From contig NC_081412.1 in the NCBI RefSeq assembly GCF_030272615.1, positions 671,362,852 through 671,426,851 of the forward strand: a DNA stretch of 64,000 bases, given 5' to 3'. This DNA comes from Cryptomeria japonica. Lineage: Eukaryota; Streptophyta; Pinopsida; Cupressales; Cupressaceae. The position numbers and the translations under genes were made by a program. Below the pieces are notes generated by a model that was not told the DNA's origin, made no database searches, and saw only the letters and a program-made list of their open reading frames with translations. This document shows positions 23,383-34,219 of this stretch, one piece after another. Position 1 is the first letter of the stretch, and every line of letters starts with the position of its first letter.

Positions 23383-25317
23383 AATAAGGTTGAGGATCTA
23401 TGTAAGAAGGCTTTTATTGAAGAATCAAGACCTAAAATTCGCATCCACGACCTATATGTTGAATTCGCACAAAGCAAAGCAGATGAAATGGGGAGATGGC
23501 TGTGGTGGATGGGTGACCCACGTAGTACACGTGGGTTAATATCAAAAGACAATGCAGGGTTTGAACTGGCTAAGTTTGAGCAGTGCATGCATCAAAGACT
23601 GTCCCAGATAGCTCTCAACAACCTTCAAAATCTGTTGGTGCTTCAGCTTATAGGCGTGCAGAAAATGAGGAAACTTGACTTGGGTGGGATGGGATGTCTC
23701 AGAATTATTACATTACATAAATGCAATGACCTGAAAGCGCTTGACTGTATGGAAAAACTGCAACAGCTGGCGTGGCTTCAGATAAGTGAAGTAAATCCAA
23801 TGTTTAAACTTCCAGAGCTAAGCAGCCTCAAAGGATTACAACATCTTCAGATCAATTTAGCAGGCAGCCAGGTGCTCAATCAGCTGGGAGATCTTACCAG
23901 TTGTGCTTTTCTGAGAGAGATAAATGTTTATTGCCGATCCCTCTGGGAGTTTCCAAGGTTGAACAGTTTGCGGTATTTGGAGAAAGTGGAATTTAGTGTG
24001 CGTGATAATGTGAACGGGCCCCTCGACTGTACAGAATGCGTGGAGTTGCAGAGTACTCTCCTCAAGAGACGTTCCCGGTGGAATAAGACAACGGCCTACC
24101 TGATTGGACGTAAGACACTATCCAAAACTGTATTATGGGATCGCGATGCAGTGAAGGCATGTCCAGATTTAGATGCAGTGAAGGCATTTCCAGATATAGA
24201 TGCTCAGGTAGAGTCGTTTGTTGCATCAAAAGATGTTTCAGCCCTCAAAAGTTTAGAATCGTGTGAAGGGCTGAAAAATCTTCAACTATGGAATTTGAGA
24301 AATCTAGAGGAGCTTCCGAGTTTCAGACTTCTATCAAATTTGACTGTGCTAAAAATTGGCAAGTGTGGTATAAGCGAGGCCCCGGATCTAACGTGTTGTC
24401 TCTTGCTGGAGGATGTTTGGTTTTCCACACTAGAAAATTTACAAAGCTTTCCCGAGTTCTCACCACTGAGGAAATTAAAGAAGTTAGGATTATATAATTG
24501 CTGCAGGGTTGAATATCCTCCTGACGTTAGTGGCTGCCATGAATTACAGGTATTCCATCTAGTCTACAACGACAATCTCAAAGGACTTCCCGACATGGGA
24601 GAGTGCCCACGATTAGAGGAAATCAAAATGAGTTGGTATTCTTCTGAAGAAAATGATGTCAAAAATTCTAAGGACAGTTCTGAATTCAAAGACGAAACCT
24701 TCTCAAACTTAAGTGATGTAAGCGCGCCAGAGGCATTGAAAGAGTGGAAGTGGCTGGAGGGCAAGACAGTGCTCGGAATAAAGTATGTACGTGGAGGGAA
24801 GATGTATTATTGTATCACAGCTCCGTGCGAATCTGACGACAGAAGGCAGTTTGTGAGAAAAGTAACGATAGTTGAAAGCTCTCTGTTTCTACCCGACCCG
24901 TATTTCTATTTATCTGTATTAATTATGACATCCCTTATTTCATATCAGTTATATATAACAGTACTGGTGGTAGCTGAGGGACGTAAAGGCTTCACAACTC
25001 GGTGCGGAGACTCTTGTTTTGCATTCTACAGAGGCGTCCGTTTTGCATCCGTTCTTCTGCTTCTTATAATGCTTGTGTTTATTTCTCACTCTCTATTGTC
25101 AGTAATCAGACGAAGGTTCTCAAAAGATCGGCATCTTAACTTCCCTACATTGTATGTGGTAGTTAAACGAGATCTTGGTGTTGTTGCAACACTTGCGTTC
25201 ATAGTTGGAATTTTACAAATTATACTTGTGGTTTATTTTGATGTCCATGTTATAGGCTTTTCTTCTAGTATAGGCTTAATATGTTTCTTACTGGCCAATC
25301 TAAGGTTAGTGTATTAA
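23368..25317 (+). pseudogene. 5'-truncated NLR (LRR) resistance gene with four C-terminal membrane segments
   Basis: A single open frame of about 650 codons with no ATG at its start; the first in-frame ATG is at 23488. Residues ~22-35 read KIRIHDLYVEFAQS, matching the end of an NB-ARC domain with an MHD-type motif (here IHD). P-loop, kinase-2 and any TIR or coiled-coil domain are absent. Residues ~70-450 are leucine-rich repeats (for example LEELPSFRLLSNLTVLKIG). The C-terminal 140 residues contain four hydrophobic spans (about 512-534, 556-580, 603-625, 628-648) with a basic loop (RRRFSKDR) between spans 2 and 3. Full NLRs sense pathogens intracellularly; the membrane tail is unusual. The 5' end abuts retroelement gag, which suggests truncation by insertion or rearrangement. 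The remaining frame has no stop over 1.9 kb, so loss was recent or the remnant is under constraint. Confidence 0.82.
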
Positions 25318-25399
25318 TAATAATGTATGAAAGATTTGGTTTAGAACCTAGTTTATATATTCAATATTTGAATGTATTTAGGGTTGTTATAAAGTACTT

Positions 25400-25548
25400 A
25401 TAGTGTAATTGGCCGAAGCCTGAATAGCTTTTGATTCAAGTCACAGCTTAGAATTCCACTTCAGATGTTTTTATTGGAAATTGAACTTGGGTCTCCAGAG
25501 TGAGAACCCAGTGTTTTAACCCATTAAGCTCAACCTCTTGGACAACAT
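25400..25548 (-). mobile_element. tRNA-derived SINE candidate
   Basis: On the minus strand the sequence reads GAGCTTAATGGGTTAA (A-box-like) and, about 35 bp on, GACCCAAGTTCAATTTCC (B-box-like), matching the split RNA polymerase III promoter of a tRNA-headed SINE. Edges and tail are approximate; no target duplication was confirmed. Confidence 0.5.
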
Positions 25549-26160
25549 TTTAAAATTATATTAATCATATATTAATATGCATAACATAGTTTTGTCATTG
25601 TAACCTTAGCATTGTTAAATTATAACATACCTTCAAATGCAATAACGGGGTCTTAGGATTTTGAGTCTTGTAATTATTTATAAAAAAAATAATTAATCCA
25701 TTTTTTTGTCAAGATGAATCTTTATATAGATAAGAGAATATATGAATGTTATATAAAAAATTATAAATATTTTTATTAAAAAGTGAAATGAATATTAGAT
25801 AAATGATGGTCATCTATGTCACAAACTTGATAGCATTGATGGAGTGCATCTATCAATAGACTGTCCATATTCTTATATAAGATAACATATGGTTTCAAAA
25901 TATTCATGGAAATTGCTTACCCTCAACATAGAAAAGATGTAATTCTTCATGAGGAAATGGTTTAAATAATTTATAGAGATATAATTACTCCTCTAGTGAT
26001 GCTATTGAATTTCTTTATTACTTTTTCATTAGTTTTTTAAGGAGTTTGTGTGTTTCTAAAGTATAATTGATTTGTATTATTTTACTAATTTATTGCAATT
26101 TAAATATTTTTTTTGAACGTTGTAATTAAAACCAACTCGGATATCCAATTCACAAATAAC
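25549..26160. other. AT-rich intergenic, nothing recognised
   Basis: No coding frame, repeat or element end could be supported here. Confidence 0.6.
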
Positions 26161-26166
26161 TTTGAA

Positions 26167-26707
26167 ATGAGTTCGGTGAGTGGAGGGCGGCAACGACTAG
26201 GGGAGGTTCAAGGGGACTCTAGCAAGGACGATGCGACAAATCTGCTCCCATCTGGTTCTGTCGTTCAGGACCTTGTGCAAGTGTTGCGTTTTGTTGATAT
26301 TCGTATGGATTGCTTCAGAGTTTTCGTAGAGATTGGGAATGTGGATGGTGTTCGTGACTTGTGTGGGTCCTTCTTGGAGCCCTCCTTGTCCTCTTTGATG
26401 GTGTTCAATGGGGTTTCTTTGGGGTACTCATATCCTCCATCTTCAATTTTTGCTAATCCTCCATCTGGAAGAATATTTTTTTGCAGATATCAGTCTCCCC
26501 GACACAGACTGTGTATTTATTGAGAGATCCGAGAATGACACTTTTGTTAATATTAAGAACTCCTCTCACAATCTCACCATGGCCAAGATAGAAAACACTC
26601 TAGTGGGCAATTTCAAGGGTAGACAGCCTGAGATTATTGCAGTTCGTGTTGGAAGTGGTTTCAATCTGAGAGGGAGTGAATCAGAGTGTAATAAAATTCA
26701 ACAATAA
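26167..26707 (+). pseudogene. DUF4283 (LINE ORF1-like) remnant
   Basis: Two overlapping frames (from ATG 26167, and 26408-26707) join across a frameshift near 26450-26500. The second contains KIENTLVGNFKGRQPEI, close in style to the start of DUF4283, the RNA-binding-like domain of plant L1-type LINE ORF1 proteins. No zinc knuckle, endonuclease or RT follows. The first ~100 residues match nothing I know. Confidence 0.45.
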
Positions 26708-26719
26708 AATTTTTTGAAA

Positions 26720-28249
26720 AACTTGATAGACCTTTTTAATACAATACAACTTGTTTTAAATGAGAAACAAGAAATGCTGATTAAAGATATTCAACCCTTA
26801 CAAGATCTAAGAAGAAAGATTAGGATATATTGACTAAACAATCTGCATATGCTTCTATGAGATACATCTTTTACTGCAACTATCAGACGAACTAAAACAA
26901 CTTCACATGCAAGTGATACTGCAGATTTACAAACACATATTTGCATATAATGAATGACATAAATATCAGAGATTGACCTAATGAACAAATATGAAAAAGG
27001 ACAAGATTTTCAAAACATTTTACAAGACACAAATGTCATGAGTGGAAAACCCTCATGGTGTATAAAAACCACTCGTAACCTGTCAACTTTATTTCATCTC
27101 GAAAATCCAACTTATCACAATGGTGGAGTCTTTGCTCAACACCTCAACATACCAACAACAATTTAAGAACAAATTCAACAGTGAAGTGTTTTGATGGAGT
27201 CTGGACTCAACATCTTACAGCTTAAGAACCTGTGAAAAAATTGCTCTCAACACTGACCCTACAACTGCATTGTATTTGCAGTTCCAAAATCATGATTGCT
27301 AGCAAATCACAGGAATAGTCTATGAAAACTTATTTGAGTACATATTCTATCAACCAAAACTGATTTAACATAATATAGCAGAATGACAAAAAACACTCCC
27401 TTATAATTTCTTTTCAAAAGAAAACATCTTACTCTGTTTTCAACATTCGATGCTCAAGACACTTAAGACAGAGCAGCTAAGTAGCGACTCATATGATTTT
27501 TTTTATTTTTCACACCCACTTCTTTCATATTACACCAAATATATATGCATTCGCTTTTTAACATAAACGAGTAAAAATAACTTCCTTTGTAAAAATGAAA
27601 TGCTCATAACTGAATAACTGGTATGCAAACTACTTTTTCAACTGACTGTCAAGAGAAAACCCTTCTATATATCATTTTTCATTAAATTGAATCCTTTTTT
27701 ATATATGCTTAGAAGAATACCTGACTGTGCCAGTAAAAAGTCAAAAAAGAAACTGGAAAAACCTGATTGCATCTTTTGCTCGAAGTCCACCTTTTGTGCA
27801 TGATGACAATAATCAATTTATGCTTTACGATATCACATTCAAGACATGGTGATAAAACAAAAACTAACTGCAGCATCTAAAAAACAGTTATCTAGTAGTG
27901 CCTCCAAAACCTTACATGGTGGGTAGGGTTCGAGGAAATGTTTTCGAAAGAAAGCTAAACAATATGATATACAAGCCCCAAAACAAACAACGATGATATT
28001 TGAAATCCGAATAATATCAAGCGCCCAAAGTAAAAGTTGCCCACATGCCAAAGGATATGCATTTAATCAAGTAACTCGCATGGACTCCATTTGCCAAGTG
28101 GAATAAGATATGCATTTAATCAAGTATCCCCATGAGCAAGTAACCACTACATAAGGAGCTACATATTAATCAAGAAGTCAAACTCCAACTTGTCATCTCG
28201 ACCACCACAAGTTGACCTAAAGGAAAATAACAAATATAAGAGACCAACA
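26720..28249 (-). repeat. 3' LTR of a minus-strand copia fragment
   Basis: The right edge is supported: on the minus strand the polypurine tract is followed by TGTTGGTCTC, the same TGTTGG start as element 2's LTR. The left edge is a guess. The interior has the GGAAAACCCTCATGG word typical of these LTRs near 27040. Confidence 0.55.
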
Positions 28250-28251
28250 AA

Positions 28252-28265
28252 CTCCCCCTTTTTTC
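28252..28265 (-). other. Polypurine tract
   Basis: On the minus strand, AAAAAAGGGGGAG lies directly before the TGTTGG LTR start. A second similar tract lies at about 28663-28676. Confidence 0.7.
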
Positions 28266-28835
28266 TTAATGGCAAAAAAATATGCACTCTGCAATGCCAA
28301 CAACATGAACCATGAACCATGAACCATGAACCATGAATCATGTACTACCAATAACATGAACCATAAATCATGAGTCGTGAGCCATGCAATGCCAATAAGA
28401 TGAATCATGTATCATGAGCCATGTAAAGTCAAAGACATGAGACATGAACCATGATTCATAACACATGCAATGTTAGTGACATGAGCCATGAATCTTGAAT
28501 CATAAACCATGCAATTAACAAAGCAGTCTAACACCAAAGTAAAATGATATAAGAATCTGAGCATAATCTGGAAATAAAACAACCTAAGCATATTCTGAAC
28601 TAGTCAAAAATCCATGTAACACCTATAACCTACCATGTAACACCTGTATGAAATATGAAACATCTCCCCCTTTTTTGTCTTCAAGGACAAAGGGTGCATA
28701 CTGATGGAGAGAAAAGCTCCCCCTCAACCAATAAACAACGCATTAATCAAGAGTACACTGAGAAAGAACTCTGAGTCATAATCGAAGTCTATCAAATGCA
28801 TCTGGAGCTACGGGCTTGGTAAAAATGTCTGCAAC
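28266..28835 (-). repeat. Non-coding 3' region with ATGAACC minisatellite
   Basis: Between RNase H and the polypurine tract there is a run of CATGAAC units (about 28302-28345), continuing as degenerate CATGA-rich blocks to about 28520, with a loose 60 bp spacing marked by GCAATGCCAA-type words. No coding sequence. Confidence 0.65.
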
Positions 28836-29047
28836 CTATGCTTGATTAGGAAGATAGTGCAATATAACTTCATTAACCAAAAAAATTTCACGAAGAAAGA
28901 GTAACCAAGTTGCAACATGTTTCATTCTGGAATGCATTTTGGGATTTTTAGAGAGACTGATAGCACTAGTATTATCACAAAAAATATTAAGAGGTTTGTC
29001 AACAATAATACCCATATCTAGAAGAGTTTGAGCCTGATGAGTAATGA
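28836..29047 (-). pseudogene. Copia RNase H C-terminal fragment
   Basis: Minus-strand reading contains NIFCDNTSAISLSKNPKMHS and MKHVATWLLFLREIF, the C-terminal catalytic region of copia RNase H. It is cut at 29047 by the LTR of the next element. Confidence 0.8.
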
Positions 29048-30246
29048 TGAACAATAACTATCCAACATGTACTGAGAGTGGGGGGGGTGAATCAGTATAG
29101 ACAAAAACTTTCTCAACAACTCAAACAGCAAAGACTGCACTAACAGGTAAACAACATCACCGATCTAAGTTAGGGCACTACCGCTAAAACATAGTGAGAC
29201 TATAAAAGACATAAACCGATAACACTTAGATCTTCTCCATACCTAATATCTCCTTTCCACTTCACCCATATACATAAACAAGTAATACATCAGAAATATA
29301 AAGACTACTGGCTCAACATGAATTACCACTTAACAGAAAATACTAATCATCACATGAAAAAGCATCACACATGACACACTGATTTTTCACGGGGAAACCC
29401 AATAGGGAAAAACCACGGTGGGGATGAATACCCACAAGATGTTCTTTGAACTCTTCTAAAGTCCTCTCTGTTAGGAGCCTAATCCGGTTAAGGACATTAC
29501 AATAGGTTCTGCTAGGAACCGATCCTGCTAGGGATCACCTAGTTAAGGGATGGCTAAATAAACGGTTAAAGGTTATAACCCTGTAAAAGGTTACCTGGCA
29601 AGAGGATTTGAATAACTCAATGAATTTGAGTCACCCTATTAAAGGATTTGCATAAATCCTGTTAAAGCTACCCGGTTAAGGGATTTTCCAACTGCTGAAA
29701 TGGTTAGAAGTCAATAGGTAATACAATGATCTGGTAACAACACTCAATTCCAATGCAGATCAACTTTATTTCCTTTTCTTCTGCAATCTCATTCTACAGG
29801 TATCAACACACTTCTCTGGTCTGGCAAGAATCAAGTATCTCTACACTCGGATACACACACAACATTTGCTAACAAATTTAAATGAAAAACATCATCAACC
29901 TTATAGACAACAGATAGGTCGGTGGCATAAACCCTAAACCCTAAACATTTAGGTTATCAATACAGTCAGTCCAATCCTGACCATTCAATCACATTGCATA
30001 ATGTAAAATGATCTTGAACAAATCTCAAGACGTTCTCCATTGTTCATTCTTTGCCACTTCTAGAAGCTGGTAACCCATCACGCACTCTCCACCATTTGTT
30101 GAGACTTCGCACATTCCTGAGGTAGATAGGATCAATCTTCTTCATGCAAGACCCTCAAGGAAATCCTTCACATGCACAAGGCTGACGTGGCAACACAATT
30201 TGATCTTCATTTCAATGCTAACCCATCACAGAATATCGTCTGTCGA
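29048..30246 (-). repeat. 3' LTR of a truncated element-2 relative
   Basis: It aligns in outline with element 2's LTR: the GGGGGGGTGAATCAGTATAG start, the ATAGGTCGGTGGCATAAACC stretch and the GCTAACCCATCACAG stretch. The last ~300 bp of the LTR and its junction with the interior are deleted near 30246. Confidence 0.8.
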
Positions 30247-30660
30247 ATCACATCTTCTCCCCAATACTGTAGATATCTTCTCCTCTTCACATCTTCTCCC
30301 CCTTTGACAACAATGGCAAAGTTAGGGCATAAACAACTATGTTCCATTATGCTTCTCCCCCTGAGGAGTAGCATCCTTCAACACACCAATCTTGAAAAGA
30401 TTTGACAATGCAATACCTGACTAATGTGGAGCACAAACCTTTAGTTCACCTCTTGAAGGGGCAGCACCCCTAATTCACCTCTTAAATAGGTAAATTTAGC
30501 CTTTGGTAGAGGCTTGGTGAATATATCTGCTAACTGCTCCTTACTAGAGACATGTTCCAATACAACTTCTATAAACTAAACTTTCTCCCTCAAGAAATGA
30601 TACTTGAGCTCGTAGTGCTTGGTTCTAGCATACAAAACCGGATTCTTGGGAAGTTTGTCA
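30247..30660 (-). pseudogene. 3' interior and RNase H end of element-2 relative
   Basis: Aligns with 11255-11660 of element 2, including the CACATCTTCTCCCCCTTTGA stretch. The minus strand around 30580-30660 reads the TKHYELKYHFLREKV end of RNase H. It is truncated abruptly at about 30660. Confidence 0.78.
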
Positions 30661-31560
30661 TACAATAATAAAACATAGTTAGTCTTGGGAAGTTAGTCAT
30701 ATCGGGATGCTGAAATACAGACAACAATAAACATAGTTGGTTTTACGTGTTGGTAATTTTGTTTTCCTTTTACCGATTAGTTTCTAAGATCCTGGATGCA
30801 TCCCTAATTCATGAATCTATTTAAGTGTCATCCATTACCATTACAGTGTAACCTTTAGACTTCATTTATTGGATTCATAGTGCCTATATCTAAATCTAAA
30901 CCATTCATCTTGCTAACTCGTTTATTGCTTCTAGTCTTTCAAACTGCTTGATTTTCAATTTTAGCTTTTCTCAAACATATGTTGCATGGCCTCGGTTGTA
31001 GCCTAATTTACATCTATTTTAATACATAAAAGATGCACTATATTCATCATCCTATGGAATTTAGGTTTACTGTTGGATGTATTAAGGCATTCAAATTTTG
31101 TTTTGAGCAACATATGATAGAAATAGAACTGCACAGATTGATTCTCTTCAAAATGCACATTCATATCAAAATATCAAATAAATAACTTATGTATTGATTT
31201 GTTGAAAAAATATGCATACAGATAGTAAGAAAAAGCTTCCACTATTGAAAAAAACTATACCTATATCCAAAAAATGTGTCAAAACACTATTGCAAAAAAT
31301 ATTGTTAGCAATTGAAAACCAAAATTCTAATACTTACATAGATAAGGTCTTACATTCGTATATACCAATTGTACTAAACATTTATTCCAATCCTTTGGTC
31401 ACACACAATATATCTTTAGAACACTTAAAAGAGGAAAATGAGAAGCAATGGCACCAATGTACGACTTGCATATTGAAAGATCTAGAAATTAGAGAGACAT
31501 AGAAAATAGAATTGAAAAGAAGAAAGGCTGTGAATAATTTCTTAGAACTGATATTGAAAA
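30661..31560. other. No recognised feature
   Basis: AT-rich. An open frame at 31212-31502 is Lys/Ile/Leu-rich and matches no family I know. A short direct repeat (about GTTAGTCTTGGGAAGTTAGTC) occurs near 30645-30700. Confidence 0.5.
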
Positions 31561-31820
31561 ACTCTAACACTAATTTACAATAACAGTAATTGCCTTATAG
31601 ACAATCATTTTCTTAAGAATAGGAAAAACAAAAAACTTAAAACAATAAAACTAAAAAAAATTGTTTTATAACTAAAACTAAAAACTCCATCCTATCTTAG
31701 CAGTATACGACTGCTGATTAACAAAAACAAAAGCCAACAAGAAAGCTATTTTATTTCCACCACAACATAGTTTTATTTCTAGCGTTCAACTCCAACGCAT
31801 CATTCATCCTTATCTTCAAA

Positions 31821-31831
31821 CTCCCCCTAAA
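31821..31831 (-). other. Polypurine tract of second-lineage copia
   Basis: On the minus strand TTTAGGGGGAG is followed within two bases by TGAAGATAAGG, the likely LTR start (right edge about 31818). Confidence 0.7.
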
Positions 31832-31949
31832 TGATGAATGGAGGTAAGTCCCAATTGAGGTCTGAAAGTAACAAAAGTCGATACTGGAAGATCTTTGGTG
31901 AAGATGTCAGCAACTTGTTCAGATGAAGGACAGAACTGCAACTCCACTT

Positions 31950-32260
31950 GTCCATCTTGAACCAGTTCACGAATGTAGTGATGTCAGATCTCGATGTGTT
32001 TCATTCTGGCATGAAACACTAGATTCTTTGTCATGGCAATAGTGCTATTTTTATCACAATAGATGGTGGGTGGATGCTCAAGAACAAAATATAGATCTGT
32101 CAATATCCTTCTTATCCATACCGCTTGAGAACTTGCTGATGAAGCTGCCATGTATTTTGCTTCTGCTGAAGAAAGAGCCACTGTTGCCTATTTCTTACTA
32201 CTCCGGGATACAACTCTAGAGCCCAAAAAGAACACATAACCAGATGTTGATTTCCTATCA
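31950..32260 (-). pseudogene. RNase H of second-lineage copia
   Basis: Minus-strand reading has SSAEAKYMAASSASSQAVWI with the catalytic Glu and YCDKNSTIAMTKN with a catalytic Asp, then ARMKHIEI. An in-frame TAG near 32188 separates it from the upstream DSDWAGSVDDRKSTSGY segment. There is no ADIFTKAL tail in the same frame. Confidence 0.82.
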
Positions 32261-33381
32261 TCCACTGAACCAGCCCAATCTGAATCTGTGTAACCAACTA
32301 ATTCAAACTTGTCAGTGGGAGAATACTGAATGTCAAAATTATGTGTACCGCTCACATACCTCAAAATTCTTTTAGCAGCCAGCCAATGTGACTCATGTGG
32401 ATCCTGCATGAACCGAGAGACGACGCTCACATCATACATAATATCAGGTCTCATGGTTGTGAGGTACATGAGGCTACCAACCAAACTCCTATACCGAGTT
32501 GCATCAACCTTGGGACTAGCATCTTCCTTGGGTAGTTTTTCACCAAGGGCTACTGGGGTTGCAAATGCTTTGCATGCCACCATGTTAAACTTCTTCAATA
32601 AATCAGCTATATACTTGGATTGAGAAATAAATATACCTTCCGATGTTTGTTGTACTTCCACACCAATAAAATAGTGCATAAGTCCTAGATCTAACACTTC
32701 AAACTCTTGTTTCATTTCTATTTGAAACTTCTCTATGAGAGCTTTGCTATCACATGTATAAATCATATCATCAACATAGAGGCAAACTATGAGAATATCA
32801 TTACCAATACATTGGACATACAAGGTAGGCTCTGAGTGGCTTCTATTGAATCCTTTCTTCATGAAATAACTATCAATTCTAGCATACCAGGCACGAGGAG
32901 CTTGCTTCAACCCATAAAGGGCTTTCTTCAACTTGTAGACTAACTGTTCTTTTTCTGGAACTTCATAACCCATAGGTTGTTCTACATAAACTTCCTCATC
33001 TATGTAACCATTGAGGAATGTTGATTTCACATCCATCTAAAATATTGGCCACTTGTATTGTGCTGCAATAGCCAATATAATCTTGACTATATCAAGTCCA
33101 GCCACATGAGTAAAAGTTTGTTCATAATCCACTCTAGGAGTTTGTGCAAACAATTTGGCAACTAGTCTTGCCTTATGGCGTTCTATTGAACCATTTGCAT
33201 GATATTTGACTTTGTAAATCCATTTCACACCAATCACCTGCTTACCTTTGGGAAGTGGAAATAATTCCCAAGTATTATTCTTATGAATATAATTTATTTC
33301 ATCATTCATAGCATCAACCCATACAGATTCTTTCACTACTTCTTCATACAAAAAGGGTTTAGCTTTAATTGTACTAAACAA
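32188..33381 (-). pseudogene. Reverse transcriptase of second-lineage copia
   Basis: A long minus-strand frame holds most of RT: MDVKSTFLNGYIDEEVYVEQ with the first catalytic Asp, KKALYGLKQAPRAWY, the LYVDDMIYT catalytic pair, LGLMHYFIGVEV and GSLMYLTTMRPDI. The N-terminal part (33037-33381: WVDAMNDEINYIHKNNTWEL) is separated by one TAG near 33034, where the family has Gln. It is the best preserved RT in the window. Confidence 0.87.
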
Positions 33382-33675
33382 AGAAAAATTAGCAACTGGA
33401 CTTATATTGGTACTCCTCTGATAAACATTAACAAAACTTCATACCTTTCATGGAACGGATGCCGGAGGTGATGGTGGAGTTGAATCTTCACCTAAGTTTG
33501 TGCTACTTGAAGAACTAGGTGAGCTTGGAGGATTGGAACTGGAGCTAGAACTTCCACTTGAGCTTGTGGGGAGAGAAGGAGGAACACTGTTATCTTCCAT
33601 GTTGATGTTTATTGATGGATTTTTCTGCACATCATCTTTCCACTTCCATACTCCCCCTTCATCAAAAATCACATC
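33382..33675 (-). pseudogene. Integrase-RT hinge of second-lineage copia
   Basis: Minus-strand reading 33448-33672 starts with DEGGVWKW, the end of the integrase tail, followed by a Ser/Pro-rich low-complexity hinge. A stop separates it from RT. Confidence 0.75.
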
Positions 33676-33759
33676 CGGGTAAGTGCACCAAGTTGTGGTA
33701 CCAAAAAGGTGCCACTTTTTACTTTTTCATAAAAATGCGTCATTGGCATGAAAAGGTCA

Positions 33760-34000
33760 TCCAAACCTACAGGTTGGATGCCCAAGGCAAATCCAACCCA
33801 AAGGGTTGGTATTCTCCCAAGCAAACCATTTGGCGAGCACCAAATATGGTGCTCGCCAAATACAAAATTTTGAATTTTCACATTTGGCACTCGCCAAATG
33901 CAAAAATTTGAATTTTCACATTTGGCGCTCGCCAAATGTGAAAAGTCAATTTTTTGCATTTGGCAAGCACCAAATTTGGCATGTGCCAAATGTTCTGCAT
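33760..34000. repeat. Cluster of consecutive hairpins
   Basis: A perfect hairpin with 15-bp arms (ATTTGGCGAGCACCA at 33828-33842 and its complement at 33847-33861) and a 4-base loop is followed by about three ~40 bp units, each containing ATTTGGC and GCCAAAT facing each other. Just upstream lies a 7-bp-arm hairpin (CCAACCC AAA GGGTTGG, 33794-33810). The cluster begins ~100 bp from the truncated end of the copia hinge. Confidence 0.8.
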
Positions 34001-34219
34001 TTTCCAATGTGAAGGTTTTGTGAGTGTGTAGATTTTTCAATTTGGGCACAAGTTAAATCCACCCCCGAAGGAGAATATATATATGAAATATAACATTTAA
34101 GTATAGCTCTATAGGACTTATAATGTAGATTCTAGTTTTTAGAAGATCATATAAAATTTTAGACTTAGTCAAATTTCATTAATCGGCATGTCAAATTTTA
34201 GTAATCAACATGATCCTAT

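Larger units (their letters stand above)
31561..33675 (-). mobile_element. Second-lineage copia fragment
   Basis: Minus-strand 3' half of a copia element: hinge, RT, RNase H, polypurine tract and part of the 3' LTR. Its RT carries YVDDMIYT rather than the FVDDIIFGG of elements 1 and 2, so it belongs to a different copia lineage. It stops abruptly at about 33675 inside the integrase-RT hinge. The LTR's left end was not located. Confidence 0.8.

Noticed and set aside
28159-28408. Short open frames with repeated Met-Val-His-Gly-Ser
   Set aside because: They translate the CATGAAC minisatellite between RNase H and the polypurine tract.
28302-28520. CRISPR-like regular repeats
   Set aside because: Units are 7 bp with no unique spacers; this is a plant-type minisatellite.
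31212-31502. Lys-rich open frame as a gene
   Set aside because: AT-rich composition, no motif, no promoter or splice context.
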